A stretch of DNA of 17,871 nt from Oscillibacter sp. (GTDB lineage Bacteria; Bacillota; Clostridia; Oscillospirales; Oscillospiraceae), in NCBI GenBank assembly GCA_017380995.1, contig JAFOCY010000207.1:1-17871 (forward strand), read 5' to 3'. The position numbers and the translations under genes are program-made. Below are positions 7,301 to 13,082 of this stretch, piece after piece; the stretch's first letter is position 1, and every line of letters starts with the position of its first letter. The notes under the pieces were generated by a model. That model had not been told where the DNA came from. It did not search any database and saw nothing but the letters and a program-made list of their open reading frames with translations.

Positions 7301-9126
7301 TGACCGGAACGGAGCGGACCCGCAGCGTGAGCGTGAGCCGGGACCTTCTGCGGGCGACTTCCGGGGACTTCGAGAATGTGCGCGACGTGGCCATGGGTGA
7401 GGGGCGCTACTCTGACGATCGGATGGACCCGGACACTTTCTGGAGGGGTGTAGAAGAGCGGCGGCGCATCTTCCGCAGCGGCGCCATGGAGGGCTACCGC
7501 AGAGCTACCAACTGGGCTATGAACAACCGGTATTTTGGCGACGAGGCCTTTACCCGCAGCGCCTATGCAAGAGCCCTGGCAGGGTACCTGAAGGCCCAGA
7601 ACGTCAGCGCGACGGAGTTTACGGACCCTGCCTGGCAGCAGGCCCACGGAGACTTTCTGGACCGGGCCCGGAAGTTTGCCATTCATGAGGCCCGGGAGAC
7701 CACCTTCCGGGACCACAACACCTTCTCTGATTGGGTGGCCCGGGTGGGCCGCAGGGCAGATACGCCCAGGGCGGTCCGGGCCGTCAGCGAGGGCTTGATG
7801 CCCTTCCGCAGGACACCGGCAAACGTTCTGCTCCGGGCGGAGGAATACTCTCCGCTTGGCCTTGTGAACACGGCGGTACTGGAGATCCGGCGCAGGACCG
7901 GTGGGGAAGTCACCGGGGCGGAGGTAGTGAACAGCCTTGCAAAGACCCTGACGGGCACAGGCGTGTTTCTTGTAGGCATGGCCCTTGCAAATGCCGGGGC
8001 TCTGCGTGGCGCGGATGACGAGGACGAAGACCAGGCCGCTTTCGATGACCTGACCGGACGCCAGGCCTATTCCCTGGAACTGCCGGACGGCACTTCCGTC
8101 ACCCTGGACTGGCTAACACCCCTTGCTATGCCGTTGTTCATGGGGGCACAGCTGGAGGAGCTACGGCAGGAGGATGGCCTGGAGCTGAAGGACCTGGAGC
8201 GCGCCCTCCTTTCCATCGCGGACCCGATGCTGCAGATGAGCATGATGCAGGGCATCAACGATACCCTGGCAGACCTGAAATATACCGACAGCAGCAACCT
8301 GGGCCAGATGGCCGCCACGGCGGCGCTGGGATATTTGACCCAGGGCCTCACCAACAGCCTTGTGGGACAGGCGGAGCGGGCCTTTGAGGACAGCAGCACC
8401 ATGAACTATGTGGACAAGGAAAGTGCTCTGCCGGGCTGGCTCCAGAAGGAGATCGGCGCGGCCAGCCGGAAGATCCCTGGCGTGGACTACAGCCAGGTGC
8501 CCTATATCGACGCCTGGGGACGGCAGGAGGAAAAGGGGGGTGCGGCGGAGCGCATCTTCAATAACTTCTTCAACCCCGCCTATGTTTCCGAGTGGGACGT
8601 GGACGAGGTGGAGAAGGAACTGCAGCGGGTGAAGGACGCCACCGGAAGCACCAGTGTTTTCCCGGACCGGGCGGAGAAGTCCGTGACCATCGGCGGGGAG
8701 ACGAAGGCCCTGACGGCGGAACAGTACGAGCGCTACGCCACGGCCCTGGGCCAGGAGCGCTATAAACTGGCGAAGGAAGCCACTTCCGCCTCCGCCTACA
8801 AGGCCATGAGTGACGCCGACAGGGCAGCGTGCATTGCCAAGCTCTACTCGGTGGCCAGGGCAAAGACCATGAAAGAGATCTTCCCGGACTACGCGCCCAG
8901 CGCGGAGCTGACGGGGTATCTGGAGGCGGAGAGCAACGGATTGAGCCCGGTGGAGTTCTACACCTTCAAGGCGGGCATCAGCGGCGCTAAGAGTGACGAG
9001 GAGAGCAGCCGGAAGGAGAAGGTGATGGCGAACATCAACGCCATGGATATCCCCCGCAAGGAAAAGGACTTCCTTTTCTACCTCAAATACCCGAAGGGCG
9101 ACGCCGCCCAGGCTCCCTGGAATTGA
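4393..9126 (+). CDS. giant polyvalent-type putative DNA-ejection/internal virion protein (1577 aa)
   Basis: This 1577-residue protein starts at an ATG preceded by AGGAGGGA. Residues about 1-215 are soluble, helical and charged. Residues about 218-380 hold Gly/Ala-rich hydrophobic segments, such as GAGALSV-like stretches and YDAAIGAALGGIGGG near 362, that could insert in membranes. Residues about 380-570 are low-complexity and charged. Residues about 574-600 (VGDKLITDDGIVAGEVTAVD) look like an SH3-type barrel. Residues 936-950 carry MLGNFKTQVRNISGN, a motif I know from large polyvalent phage proteins. A hydrophobic helix follows at about 1187-1205. Residues about 1439-1577 contain an ALTAEQYERY...GQERYKL helical region and end in PWN, as in those proteins. 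No catalytic motif was found. Its place at the end of the late unit, after another giant protein, supports injection with the DNA. Confidence 0.7.
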   Translation: MAIYNKNTGLRVRSGDGTVRNNTASIYKPWDPSSIIDRIKEEEQSRSSSLPTYNGSSRIGASAPQLPFEEPIQIGKKKDTTPTQIYEEATEKAVITPSRLASIITGAAKSTASGYASAMGTTQAVTGGVARKNYLTTDMEQWQKELETYRYKAKNADDAEEQKYFLLEAGKTANKIEAAKQNLLETETAGQSMQQTAKKLSTSAQQDIQEAKQGLGKVGSFLVDTGVAGAQMLGDVAVGALTGGSALPAMFLRSAGSSAQEARDAGGTLGQQVAYGLGSGALSVATEKLLNVSAPFKKAFGEGVLDSAITKAAGKLGSTTLGKVAISAISEGGEEFAEALMQPILQRATYSKDASFDLSQALYDAAIGAALGGIGGGVEAVASRNRTAAKPQNPAMPGAGEPTAETVGTGKGNAENTVQGKSGGILEQEIDRLSGKSNVTSTQKVVDDVLTREIDRIYGNKNAAPVTVDSGQVTNRQAEAVLADPEQVARLGIDLSGKTKAQQRAAVKAALEAGNPTAQQQTGKKGRSDEQKRAAREKSVAQAKRILALQSPERQQYLAAKYQEHEAVLSQLQVGDKLITDDGIVAGEVTAVDDLGVTISGEMLAERILPGSFTGDGVISVLEVGDGHFERADGTPIQSQEQTGKQAKAEADTDAGIPIDSPEGRQQFPYTNRVLDDSREGAGTARENAIGADGRRSIGSAAGGFSPFTAAQMEYGTMDGGENAVRPDDVPVSTNGTDRVSRSVVTAKGAAVTPDEFVPLLENATMNGDFSYIPITNSDTVQAAVERIIHVGWDAARAEWTANVRRGRAGADITALGGLLYNHAVNAGDTQAALDIFADYQQAVRNSAQGLQAARILKTLTPDSRLYMIQRSIENMIERLGLPDGITIDDALIQEYRNAATEEERDGIITRMQQNVADQIPSTLLDRWTALRYVNMLGNFKTQVRNISGNVGMRAVSAVKNTVAAALERLTGTERTRSVSVSRDLLRATSGDFENVRDVAMGEGRYSDDRMDPDTFWRGVEERRRIFRSGAMEGYRRATNWAMNNRYFGDEAFTRSAYARALAGYLKAQNVSATEFTDPAWQQAHGDFLDRARKFAIHEARETTFRDHNTFSDWVARVGRRADTPRAVRAVSEGLMPFRRTPANVLLRAEEYSPLGLVNTAVLEIRRRTGGEVTGAEVVNSLAKTLTGTGVFLVGMALANAGALRGADDEDEDQAAFDDLTGRQAYSLELPDGTSVTLDWLTPLAMPLFMGAQLEELRQEDGLELKDLERALLSIADPMLQMSMMQGINDTLADLKYTDSSNLGQMAATAALGYLTQGLTNSLVGQAERAFEDSSTMNYVDKESALPGWLQKEIGAASRKIPGVDYSQVPYIDAWGRQEEKGGAAERIFNNFFNPAYVSEWDVDEVEKELQRVKDATGSTSVFPDRAEKSVTIGGETKALTAEQYERYATALGQERYKLAKEATSASAYKAMSDADRAACIAKLYSVARAKTMKEIFPDYAPSAELTGYLEAESNGLSPVEFYTFKAGISGAKSDEESSRKEKVMANINAMDIPRKEKDFLFYLKYPKGDAAQAPWN
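4510..4541 (+). promoter_or_regulatory. perfect 13-bp stem hairpin inside the start of the 1577-aa gene
   Basis: AAAGAGGAGGAGC at 4510-4522 is the exact reverse complement of GCTCCTCCTCTTT at 4529-4541, with a six-base loop AAAGCC. The hairpin lies about 120 bases into the coding sequence (codons about 40-50). The left arm contains AGGAGGAG, a Shine-Dalgarno-like sequence, which the hairpin would bury. It ends in three T after the stem. It resembles an intrinsic-terminator or attenuator shape, but the T tract is too short for confident calling. The function is unproven. Confidence 0.55.
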
Positions 9127-9133
9127 ACCAAGA

Positions 9134-9160
9134 AAGCCCCACCCATGCCGGGTGGGGCTT
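9134..9160. terminator. bidirectional intrinsic terminator between convergent operons
   Basis: AAGCCCCACCC at 9134-9144 pairs perfectly with GGGTGGGGCTT at 9150-9160 around a five-base loop ATGCC. On the plus strand CTCTTTA follows. On the minus strand the flank reads TCTTTGGTT, so both directions have a modest U-rich tail. It sits in the 38-base gap between the end of the late unit (stop at 9126) and the end of the early unit (stop at 9165), the expected place for a shared terminator. Confidence 0.9.
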
Positions 9161-9164
9161 CTCT

Positions 9165-9332
9165 TTATGCGCTGGGTAGGCGGTATTCGATGTATCGCTT
9201 GTAGGCCGAGGACTTGGTGGGGCGCTCCTTGACAACGCGGACCTCCAGCCCGGAGGTGGCCAGAATGGCCACCAGGGCGCGGCGGTCGGCCTCGGTTTCA
9301 ATGGGGACGGGGATGCGGAGATAGTCGTTCAT
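9165..9332 (-). CDS. small conserved-type hypothetical protein (55 aa)
   Basis: The 55-residue protein begins MNDYLRIPVPIETEADRRAL and ends with a basic, tyrosine-rich stretch (AYKRYIEYRL). It is the last gene of the early operon. I chose the ATG at 9332 because it overlaps the upstream stop in an ATGA arrangement. A longer frame upstream would begin inside the preceding gene with no ribosome binding site. It has no membrane segment. A beta-alpha-beta layout with a short helix (EADRRALVAILATSG) is suggested by the sequence. No family is recognised. The terminator follows its stop within a few bases. Confidence 0.7.
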   Translation of the reverse strand: MNDYLRIPVPIETEADRRALVAILATSGLEVRVVKERPTKSSAYKRYIEYRLPSA

Positions 9333-9610
9333 ACCTTCAAGTTCACTCCTTCTTCCAGTTTCAGAATCTCCCGCAGGTCCGCTACGGTGCAATAGCCTTT
9401 GGCAATGCTGTCGGAGAGGTCTTCCACCTCGCCCCAGGTCCTGCGAAGGTCCTCCAGGGAATACCCCTCTTTATCCCGCAGGACGGTAAAGAAGATGGAC
9501 CAGGCCGCGGTCAAGGCCCGGTCTTCTGCTTTGCCTTTTGCCCGCTTCACATCGGCCATGGTGGCCGGTTGACGGCGGGGATTGACCTTTTTCTTACGCT
9601 TCTTGGACAT
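9329..9610 (-). CDS. small basic hypothetical protein (93 aa)
   Basis: The 93-residue protein starts MSKKRKKKVNPRRQPATMAD, a very basic N-terminus suited to nucleic-acid contact. Helical segments follow (KGKAEDRALTAAWSIFFTVLRDKEGYS and DLRRTWGEVEDLSDSIAKG). The start at 9610 lies two bases after the upstream stop and has a GAGGCC-type site, so the longer frame beginning at 9730 was rejected. The stop overlaps the next start. Comparable short phage proteins with a Lys/Arg-rich head and a helix-rich body occur in Clostridia phages, but I cannot name a function. A DNA-binding accessory role is possible from charge alone. Confidence 0.7.
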   Translation of the reverse strand: MSKKRKKKVNPRRQPATMADVKRAKGKAEDRALTAAWSIFFTVLRDKEGYSLEDLRRTWGEVEDLSDSIAKGYCTVADLREILKLEEGVNLKV

Positions 9611-9612
9611 GG

Positions 9613-9924
9613 TCAGGCCTCCGTTTCGATCGGTCTGAGCCTCTCGGCCCATCGTTGAAGCTTTTCTTCCGCGAGTTGGTCCACGCGCCACTGCGTTCCG
9701 CTGGCATCCAGATTCAGTACAGCCAGGCAAACCTTCACATCGGCCAGTTCTTCCAGCAAGTTCTGGTATGCCCCTTGAAGCGTAACCGGCGTGGGATTTC
9801 CTGTGCTTTTATATACCCTGCGCAGCTTCAATGCCGCTTGAGCCAGCTCTGCTGCCTCCTCCGCAAGCTGGGCGAGGCGTTCCAGTTCGTGGACGTTGTC
9901 TCGAATAATATCAATGTCCGTCAT
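9613..9924 (-). CDS. MazG-like nucleotide pyrophosphohydrolase
   Basis: The 103-residue protein has the all-alpha NTP pyrophosphohydrolase signature: EEAAE at residues 22-26, then, after an inserted loop, ELADV with Glu59 and Asp62. This matches the EExxE...ExxD metal-binding pattern of the MazG/dUTPase-like fold. Family members hydrolyse nucleoside triphosphates to monophosphate and pyrophosphate. Phages use them to shape the nucleotide pool or to lower the host alarmone. The start has a strong AAGGAGGT site eight bases upstream, inside the end of the HNH gene. The segment between the two motifs (RRVYKSTGNPTPVTLQGAYQ) is loop-like. The enzyme class is supported by the motif only and the substrate is unknown. 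Confidence 0.8.
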   Translation of the reverse strand: MTDIDIIRDNVHELERLAQLAEEAAELAQAALKLRRVYKSTGNPTPVTLQGAYQNLLEELADVKVCLAVLNLDASGTQWRVDQLAEEKLQRWAERLRPIETEA

Positions 9925-10456
9925 CGTGTGACCTCCTTACAGGTTTTTTCTTTTTGCCCATCCGTCTATCCTCGTATTGATAGTTATAGCCGGTCAGATC
10001 GAACGGGTTTTGAACGTGGCCGAGGCACCGCGCAGAGATGGAGTTTTGGCTGATGTACTCCTTCTCTGCGGCCTCTCGCGCGGATCGGTAAATGGCAACC
10101 ACATTCCCTTCCCGGTCGATCTTGAAAACGGTCTTCCGGCGATTTCCGCTGGACAGCTTCCCACATTCCTGACGGGTCTTGAACTCCAGGTTCCACAAGG
10201 CACAGTTGAACTTGGAGCCGTCCTTGTGCGTAATGCAAAGCCCAGGACGCCGGCCGCCCATGAAGGCGTCAGCCATGAGCCACACAACGGGCACATCGAT
10301 TTTGCGGTTGTCGCTGGTGCGCATTTTCACGCAAGCCCTGTTTCGCCCGGCAAGGTAGGGTTTCAGATCGACCCACACGCCGCCATCCAGCTTTTGCACT
10401 TTGCCGCCCTCGTTGATCCGGTACGGCCAGCGGTAGCCGTCAATCTGTTTCCACAT
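9911..10456 (-). CDS. HNH endonuclease with NUMOD-type DNA-binding repeats
   Basis: The 181-residue protein starts at an ATG at 10456 that overlaps the upstream gene. Residues about 1-26 (MWKQIDGYRWPYRINEGGKV) fit a NUMOD4 module. Residues about 55-92 hold the HNH core with His77, Asp79, Asn84 and the NL at 89-90. Residues about 108-145 (VFKIDREGNVVAIYRSAREA) fit NUMOD1, a helix-turn-helix-like DNA-binding unit of homing endonucleases. The C-terminus is very basic. Free-standing HNH proteins of this type cut DNA at a specific site and spread by recombination. Overlaps of 17 bases (5' side) and 14 bases (3' side) with its neighbours show insertion without disrupting them. Whether it is an active homing enzyme is unknown. 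Confidence 0.9.
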   Translation of the reverse strand: MWKQIDGYRWPYRINEGGKVQKLDGGVWVDLKPYLAGRNRACVKMRTSDNRKIDVPVVWLMADAFMGGRRPGLCITHKDGSKFNCALWNLEFKTRQECGKLSSGNRRKTVFKIDREGNVVAIYRSAREAAEKEYISQNSISARCLGHVQNPFDLTGYNYQYEDRRMGKKKKPVRRSHDDGH

Positions 10457-10619
10457 GGTTCTCGGTTTGCTCCCGCAGAGCATCACAGGCCGCCTCGTAG
10501 TAGCCGATCTTTTGCCGGATGTTGTGGAGCTGTTCCTCCGGTGCCCCACGGGCCAGCTCCCGGTCATGGTTTAGGCGGCGCTTGATAACCTGGCTTTCCA
10601 TGTATTCAAGTGGGGTCAT
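10440..10619 (-). CDS. small coiled-coil hypothetical protein (59 aa)
   Basis: The 59-residue, entirely helical protein runs MTPLEYMESQVIKRRLNHDR, then ELARGAPEEQLHNIRQKIGY, with an acidic-polar tail. I placed the start at the ATG at 10619, which has GGAGG nine bases upstream. The longer frame from 10820 would lie inside the preceding gene in another frame. It overlaps the preceding gene by 14 bases and the HNH gene by 17. The charged heptad-like pattern suggests a short coiled coil, perhaps a dimer. No function is recognised. Confidence 0.75.
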   Translation of the reverse strand: MTPLEYMESQVIKRRLNHDRELARGAPEEQLHNIRQKIGYYEAACDALREQTENHVETD

Positions 10620-10977
10620 TGGGGGCCTCCTCTCCGAAAGCCAGATACAGCTTCTTCCGTACCTCTTCCAGTTCATCATCCACGATCTCTTTTGCTCGTT
10701 TCCCTCGCATGGATTTGAGCCATTTGTCCTTGAAGTGCTGCACGTCGGCCCGGTAGGTTTCCACGCAAGTATCGCTGGAAGCATACCAGTCATAGCTGTG
10801 CAGAACGCAGAACACATCAAAGACCAGCTCGCTCATTACTTTGTCTTCCAGAGGGTCAAGCCGCCGTGCCAACTTGGACCGTGAGAAACCACGTTCCCCA
10901 TAATCACAGTTAATATTCCATCCAAAGATTTCTCGACACGCTATGTCGTTGCTGTAATCGAAATGTCCTCCGCTCAT
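10606..10977 (-). CDS. phage hypothetical protein of the MSGGHFDY type (123 aa)
   Basis: The protein has 123 residues and begins MSGGHFDYSNDIACREIFGW, a start I recall in many uncharacterised phage proteins of Firmicutes. The middle is mixed and aromatic. The C-terminal third (DVQHFKDKWLKSMRGKRAKE, then a long charged helix) is helical. The start overlaps the upstream stop (ATGA) and has GGAGGA just upstream. Its GC content is lower than that of most of the window, and it shares this with the neighbouring 161-residue gene. No catalytic motif is seen. Similar proteins are found in early or accessory regions, and I cannot give it a role. Confidence 0.75.
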   Translation of the reverse strand: MSGGHFDYSNDIACREIFGWNINCDYGERGFSRSKLARRLDPLEDKVMSELVFDVFCVLHSYDWYASSDTCVETYRADVQHFKDKWLKSMRGKRAKEIVDDELEEVRKKLYLAFGEEAPNDPT

Positions 10978-11459
10978 GCGTCCTCCAATCTCCGCAACGC
11001 TTCCTCTGCTTCACCTTGAGTTAAAAACCATGTTTTTCCCAAGTCTCTACTTTGGCAGTAAGTCATCCCTTGATGGCACAGCGCATAGCTTCCGTCAGTC
11101 CAAACACAAGCACTACTCACAATCCGTGGAGATACACCTAAACCTCTAGCGTGCTTCTTGTTACGAATCTGATATACCGTATCGCCCACTTTGCACGGCA
11201 GCGCTACCAGACGATCCTCCTTGTCGGTCTGCGCCCATTCACGGAGGCGGTCAGGAGTTGTCCCCAGGTGTTGCGCAGTCAGTTTCAAAAGCGCTCCCTC
11301 ATTAAACGCCTTCTTGAAGTCTTCCGGTTCCAGTCCGGTGTCCTCGTAGGCTTTCAGACGTTCCCATACCTTCCGCTGATCGCAGATACCGCAAATGTCT
11401 GGCTCTGCATCGCACATCGCAATGTCACAGAAGTTCCCTTCAAAGGTCAGTCTCTCCAT
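10974..11459 (-). CDS. phage hypothetical protein with Cys-rich N-terminus (161 aa)
   Basis: The 161-residue protein starts MERLTFEGNFCDIAMC, a common opening in prophages of Clostridia as I recall. Cysteines cluster at the N-terminus (FCDIAMC, then ICGICD), a likely metal site. Next comes a KAYEDTGLEPEDFKK helix pair. Then comes a beta segment, DRLVALPCKVGDTVYQIRNK, which looks like a small SH3-like barrel. The end, GKTWFLTQGEAEEALRRLE, is helical. I start it at the ATG at 11459, which has AAAGGCGG just upstream. A GTG at 11477 overlapping the previous stop is a second possibility. Its codons are more AT-rich than those of neighbours on either side, so it may have been exchanged recently. 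No function is established. Confidence 0.8.
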   Translation of the reverse strand: MERLTFEGNFCDIAMCDAEPDICGICDQRKVWERLKAYEDTGLEPEDFKKAFNEGALLKLTAQHLGTTPDRLREWAQTDKEDRLVALPCKVGDTVYQIRNKKHARGLGVSPRIVSSACVWTDGSYALCHQGMTYCQSRDLGKTWFLTQGEAEEALRRLEDA

Positions 11460-11473
11460 CACGTATCCGCCTT

Positions 11474-12088
11474 TCACTTAGATACAAAGATATTAGATTT
11501 TAAGATACAAAACGGACGAACGCCGAGGCAGTCGTCGTAGTAGTAGTCGAAGTTGATGATGCCGGACGACGCAACGCACTTTACCCAGGACGCATTTCCG
11601 TGTTTTTCCGTGCTGTGAGGGGTGGCAAGCCACCACCATCTGTCGATCTTGTGCTTGTCCAGGATCTCCACATACCGGCGGTACAGGTCCGCTGTCAGCA
11701 GGGAGGCCCTGCGCCGGATCTTGCCGTAATCCTTCAGACCGTCATCACTGGTTAGGTCCACCGTGTGCTCCACCAGGTTCTCCGCGCCCACAATGGCCGC
11801 GATCTCGTCTGCAAACTTGTTGCATTCCGCATCCACGTTGGACCCCTCATAGCGGTTGTTCTTGCCGAAAACCACGCTATCTACAAGCAGCTCCTTGCGA
11901 ATCACAGCCGTGGTGTCGCCGGACTGCTCCAGGACGATCATTTCATGGTCGCCCAGCTTGAATGTCTCTCCAGTGGGAATATCGGACAGCTTGGGCCCGG
12001 CCACCAGGCCACTCCCGGGCACCGTGATCAGCCCCGTCCGCTCGACCAGTTCATAGGTCACGCCATTGATTACGATGTAGTTTTCCAT
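11474..12088 (-). CDS. DUF6273-like protein (204 aa)
   Basis: Residues about 20-145 form a beta-rich start (TFKLGDHEMIVLEQSGDTTA) followed by a helical region (residues about 88-145). Residues about 151-193 (WWWLATPHST, a central G-rich stretch, then DYYYDDCLGVRPF) match the DUF6273-type C-terminus, where a WWL..P motif and a GVRP motif bracket a loop. The fold is thought to resemble the C-type lectin or sulfatase-modifying-factor group; that is inference from the motifs. Its role in phages is unknown. It starts four bases inside the upstream stop region (TAATG). The last 14 codons are clearly AT-rich, unlike the rest, suggesting a recombination joint at the gene's end. Confidence 0.75.
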   Translation of the reverse strand: MENYIVINGVTYELVERTGLITVPGSGLVAGPKLSDIPTGETFKLGDHEMIVLEQSGDTTAVIRKELLVDSVVFGKNNRYEGSNVDAECNKFADEIAAIVGAENLVEHTVDLTSDDGLKDYGKIRRRASLLTADLYRRYVEILDKHKIDRWWWLATPHSTEKHGNASWVKCVASSGIINFDYYYDDCLGVRPFCILKSNIFVSK

Positions 12089-12477
12089 TATGTATCCCCC
12101 TTCTTAATGCGAAACTGGACATCCACTCTCTGTCCGTTGAGCGGATAGGGATTCCAGGTGGCGATGCGGTTCATCTCAAAACGCTTGACGCACTCGGCAA
12201 ACGTAAGGCCCAGGGCGGCCTCCACATCGCAGCTGTCCACCCACTCGCCGTTGATCAGCCGTTTGAGGATTTCGCCTTGTTCCGTCAGCCCCCGGTCCCA
12301 GTCCTGGAGCCGGTCATGGCGGTGACGCTCTTCGGCAAGCTCTGTGGTGAGGGTTTCAATGGCGTTGGCGGCTTCTTTGCAATCCAGAGAGACCCGGAAG
12401 AAGTTTTGAGTTCGCCCCTCTCCGTAGTCTTTGTGGCTCTTATACAGCCGCTCGATCAGTTCTTTGTAGTTGGTCAT
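12088..12477 (-). CDS. hypothetical protein with central coiled coil (129 aa)
   Basis: The protein has 129 residues and opens MTNYKELIERLYKSHKDYGEG. A helix with coiled-coil character follows (LTTELAEERHRHDRLQDWDR), and then a region with INGEWVDSCDVEAALGLTFAEC. The end has short beta strands (GQRVDVQFRIKKGDT). It has no cofactor or nuclease motif. The start is preceded by AAGGAGGA, and its stop overlaps the start of the DUF6273-like gene by one base. Such proteins with one or two phage-associated helical segments are common in early operons. I do not recognise a function. Confidence 0.75.
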   Translation of the reverse strand: MTNYKELIERLYKSHKDYGEGRTQNFFRVSLDCKEAANAIETLTTELAEERHRHDRLQDWDRGLTEQGEILKRLINGEWVDSCDVEAALGLTFAECVKRFEMNRIATWNPYPLNGQRVDVQFRIKKGDT

Positions 12478-12491
12478 GGTTCCTCCTTACA

Positions 12492-12686
12492 TCAGGCTTC
12501 TCTTTCATCCACCCATACCAGCCGATAGATGCTTTTGCGGCGCTTGCCCATCTTTAAGCCGCGGATGGCCTTCAGGATGGAGGTCACATCCACCCGGCGC
12601 ATCCGGGCAAGCTCATAGGGGCTGTCGGCAACGGCAAGGGGCAGCTCATACTTGTCCCGGGTCACTTCCATATAAAGCGGTTTCAT
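12492..12686 (-). CDS. small phage protein with an HTH-like core (64 aa)
   Basis: The 64-residue protein starts MKPLYMEVTRDKYELPLAVA. The stretch DSPYELARMRRVDVTSILKAIRGLKMGKRR has the spacing of a short helix-turn-helix: a helix, a turn at RRVD, then a recognition-like helix. This type recurs in Firmicutes phages by memory, usually unannotated. The start overlaps the upstream stop (ATGA). DNA binding is plausible from the pattern and from the basic end (RRKSIYRL) but not shown. It could also bind a protein. Confidence 0.7.
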   Translation of the reverse strand: MKPLYMEVTRDKYELPLAVADSPYELARMRRVDVTSILKAIRGLKMGKRRKSIYRLVWVDEREA

Positions 12687-12952
12687 AGGCCGCCGGATTT
12701 GCGGCGCTGCGCAGCGTCCCGCCGGGATTCGGCTGCAGCCAGAGGACGGCAGGCATCACAGTATTTGCGGGCGTTCTTGAAATTGAGGGGCTGTCCGCAG
12801 CGCTCACAGCGGCGCACATAGGGCTGCAGGTAAGACGGGATGTGGCGCTTGGGTGGAGGCGGCACAGTGCCATGGAGGGCCACATACTGGCCGTAGGTCA
12901 TGCCGGCGGCACGGGCGGCGGCAGAAAGCTCAACGATCTTCTCCATGCTCAT
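12683..12952 (-). CDS. small zinc-finger phage protein (89 aa)
   Basis: The protein has 89 residues. Residues about 11-29 read AAARAAGMTYGQYVALHG, a helix-strand pattern I know from phage proteins that carry short zinc modules. Two CxxC pairs (Cys49/Cys52 and Cys65/Cys68) form a likely four-cysteine zinc finger. The tail after it is basic. The ATG at 12952 has AAAGGAGGG ten bases upstream. An internal ATG two codons later is possible. The start overlaps the end of the upstream 50-residue gene by 23 bases. Nucleic-acid binding is a reasonable inference, and the target is unknown. Confidence 0.75.
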   Translation of the reverse strand: MSMEKIVELSAAARAAGMTYGQYVALHGTVPPPPKRHIPSYLQPYVRRCERCGQPLNFKNARKYCDACRPLAAAESRRDAAQRRKSGGL

Positions 12953-13082
12953 GGGCGCTTACCCTCCTTTCCGCAGCTTTGACGCCATCCAGATAGGCGG
13001 CCCAATAGCGCATATCGGCGCCGCTGTCATTCTTCTCGGCTTCTGCCAGCTTCCGCTGGGCGTATTCCATGAGATGTTTCAT
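12930..13082 (-). CDS. tiny overlapping hypothetical protein (50 aa)
   Basis: The reading frame of 50 codons opens MKHLMEYAQRKLAEAEKND and continues DMRYWAAYLDGVKAAERRV. It is entirely helical and highly charged. It begins at an ATG with AAGGAG ten bases upstream and overlaps its neighbours by one base (upstream stop, TGATG) and 23 bases (next gene). Without it there would be about 130 bases with no gene in an otherwise saturated operon. The ribosome binding site for the following gene lies inside it. The combination supports a real gene, though the length makes this less certain than the neighbours. No function is recognised. Confidence 0.65.
   Translation of the reverse strand: MKHLMEYAQRKLAEAEKNDSGADMRYWAAYLDGVKAAERRVSAHEHGEDR

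Noticed and set aside
6007..7716. Long minus-strand open frame (569 codons) opposite the 1577-aa gene
   Set aside because: It is a mirror frame of GC-rich coding DNA, has no ribosome binding site, reads as low-complexity Gly/His/Arg-rich protein, and lies wholly antisense to a much better gene.
11474..11560. Diversity-generating retroelement variable region
   Set aside because: No reverse transcriptase or second (template) copy of the sequence was seen in the window; the codon pattern alone is not enough.
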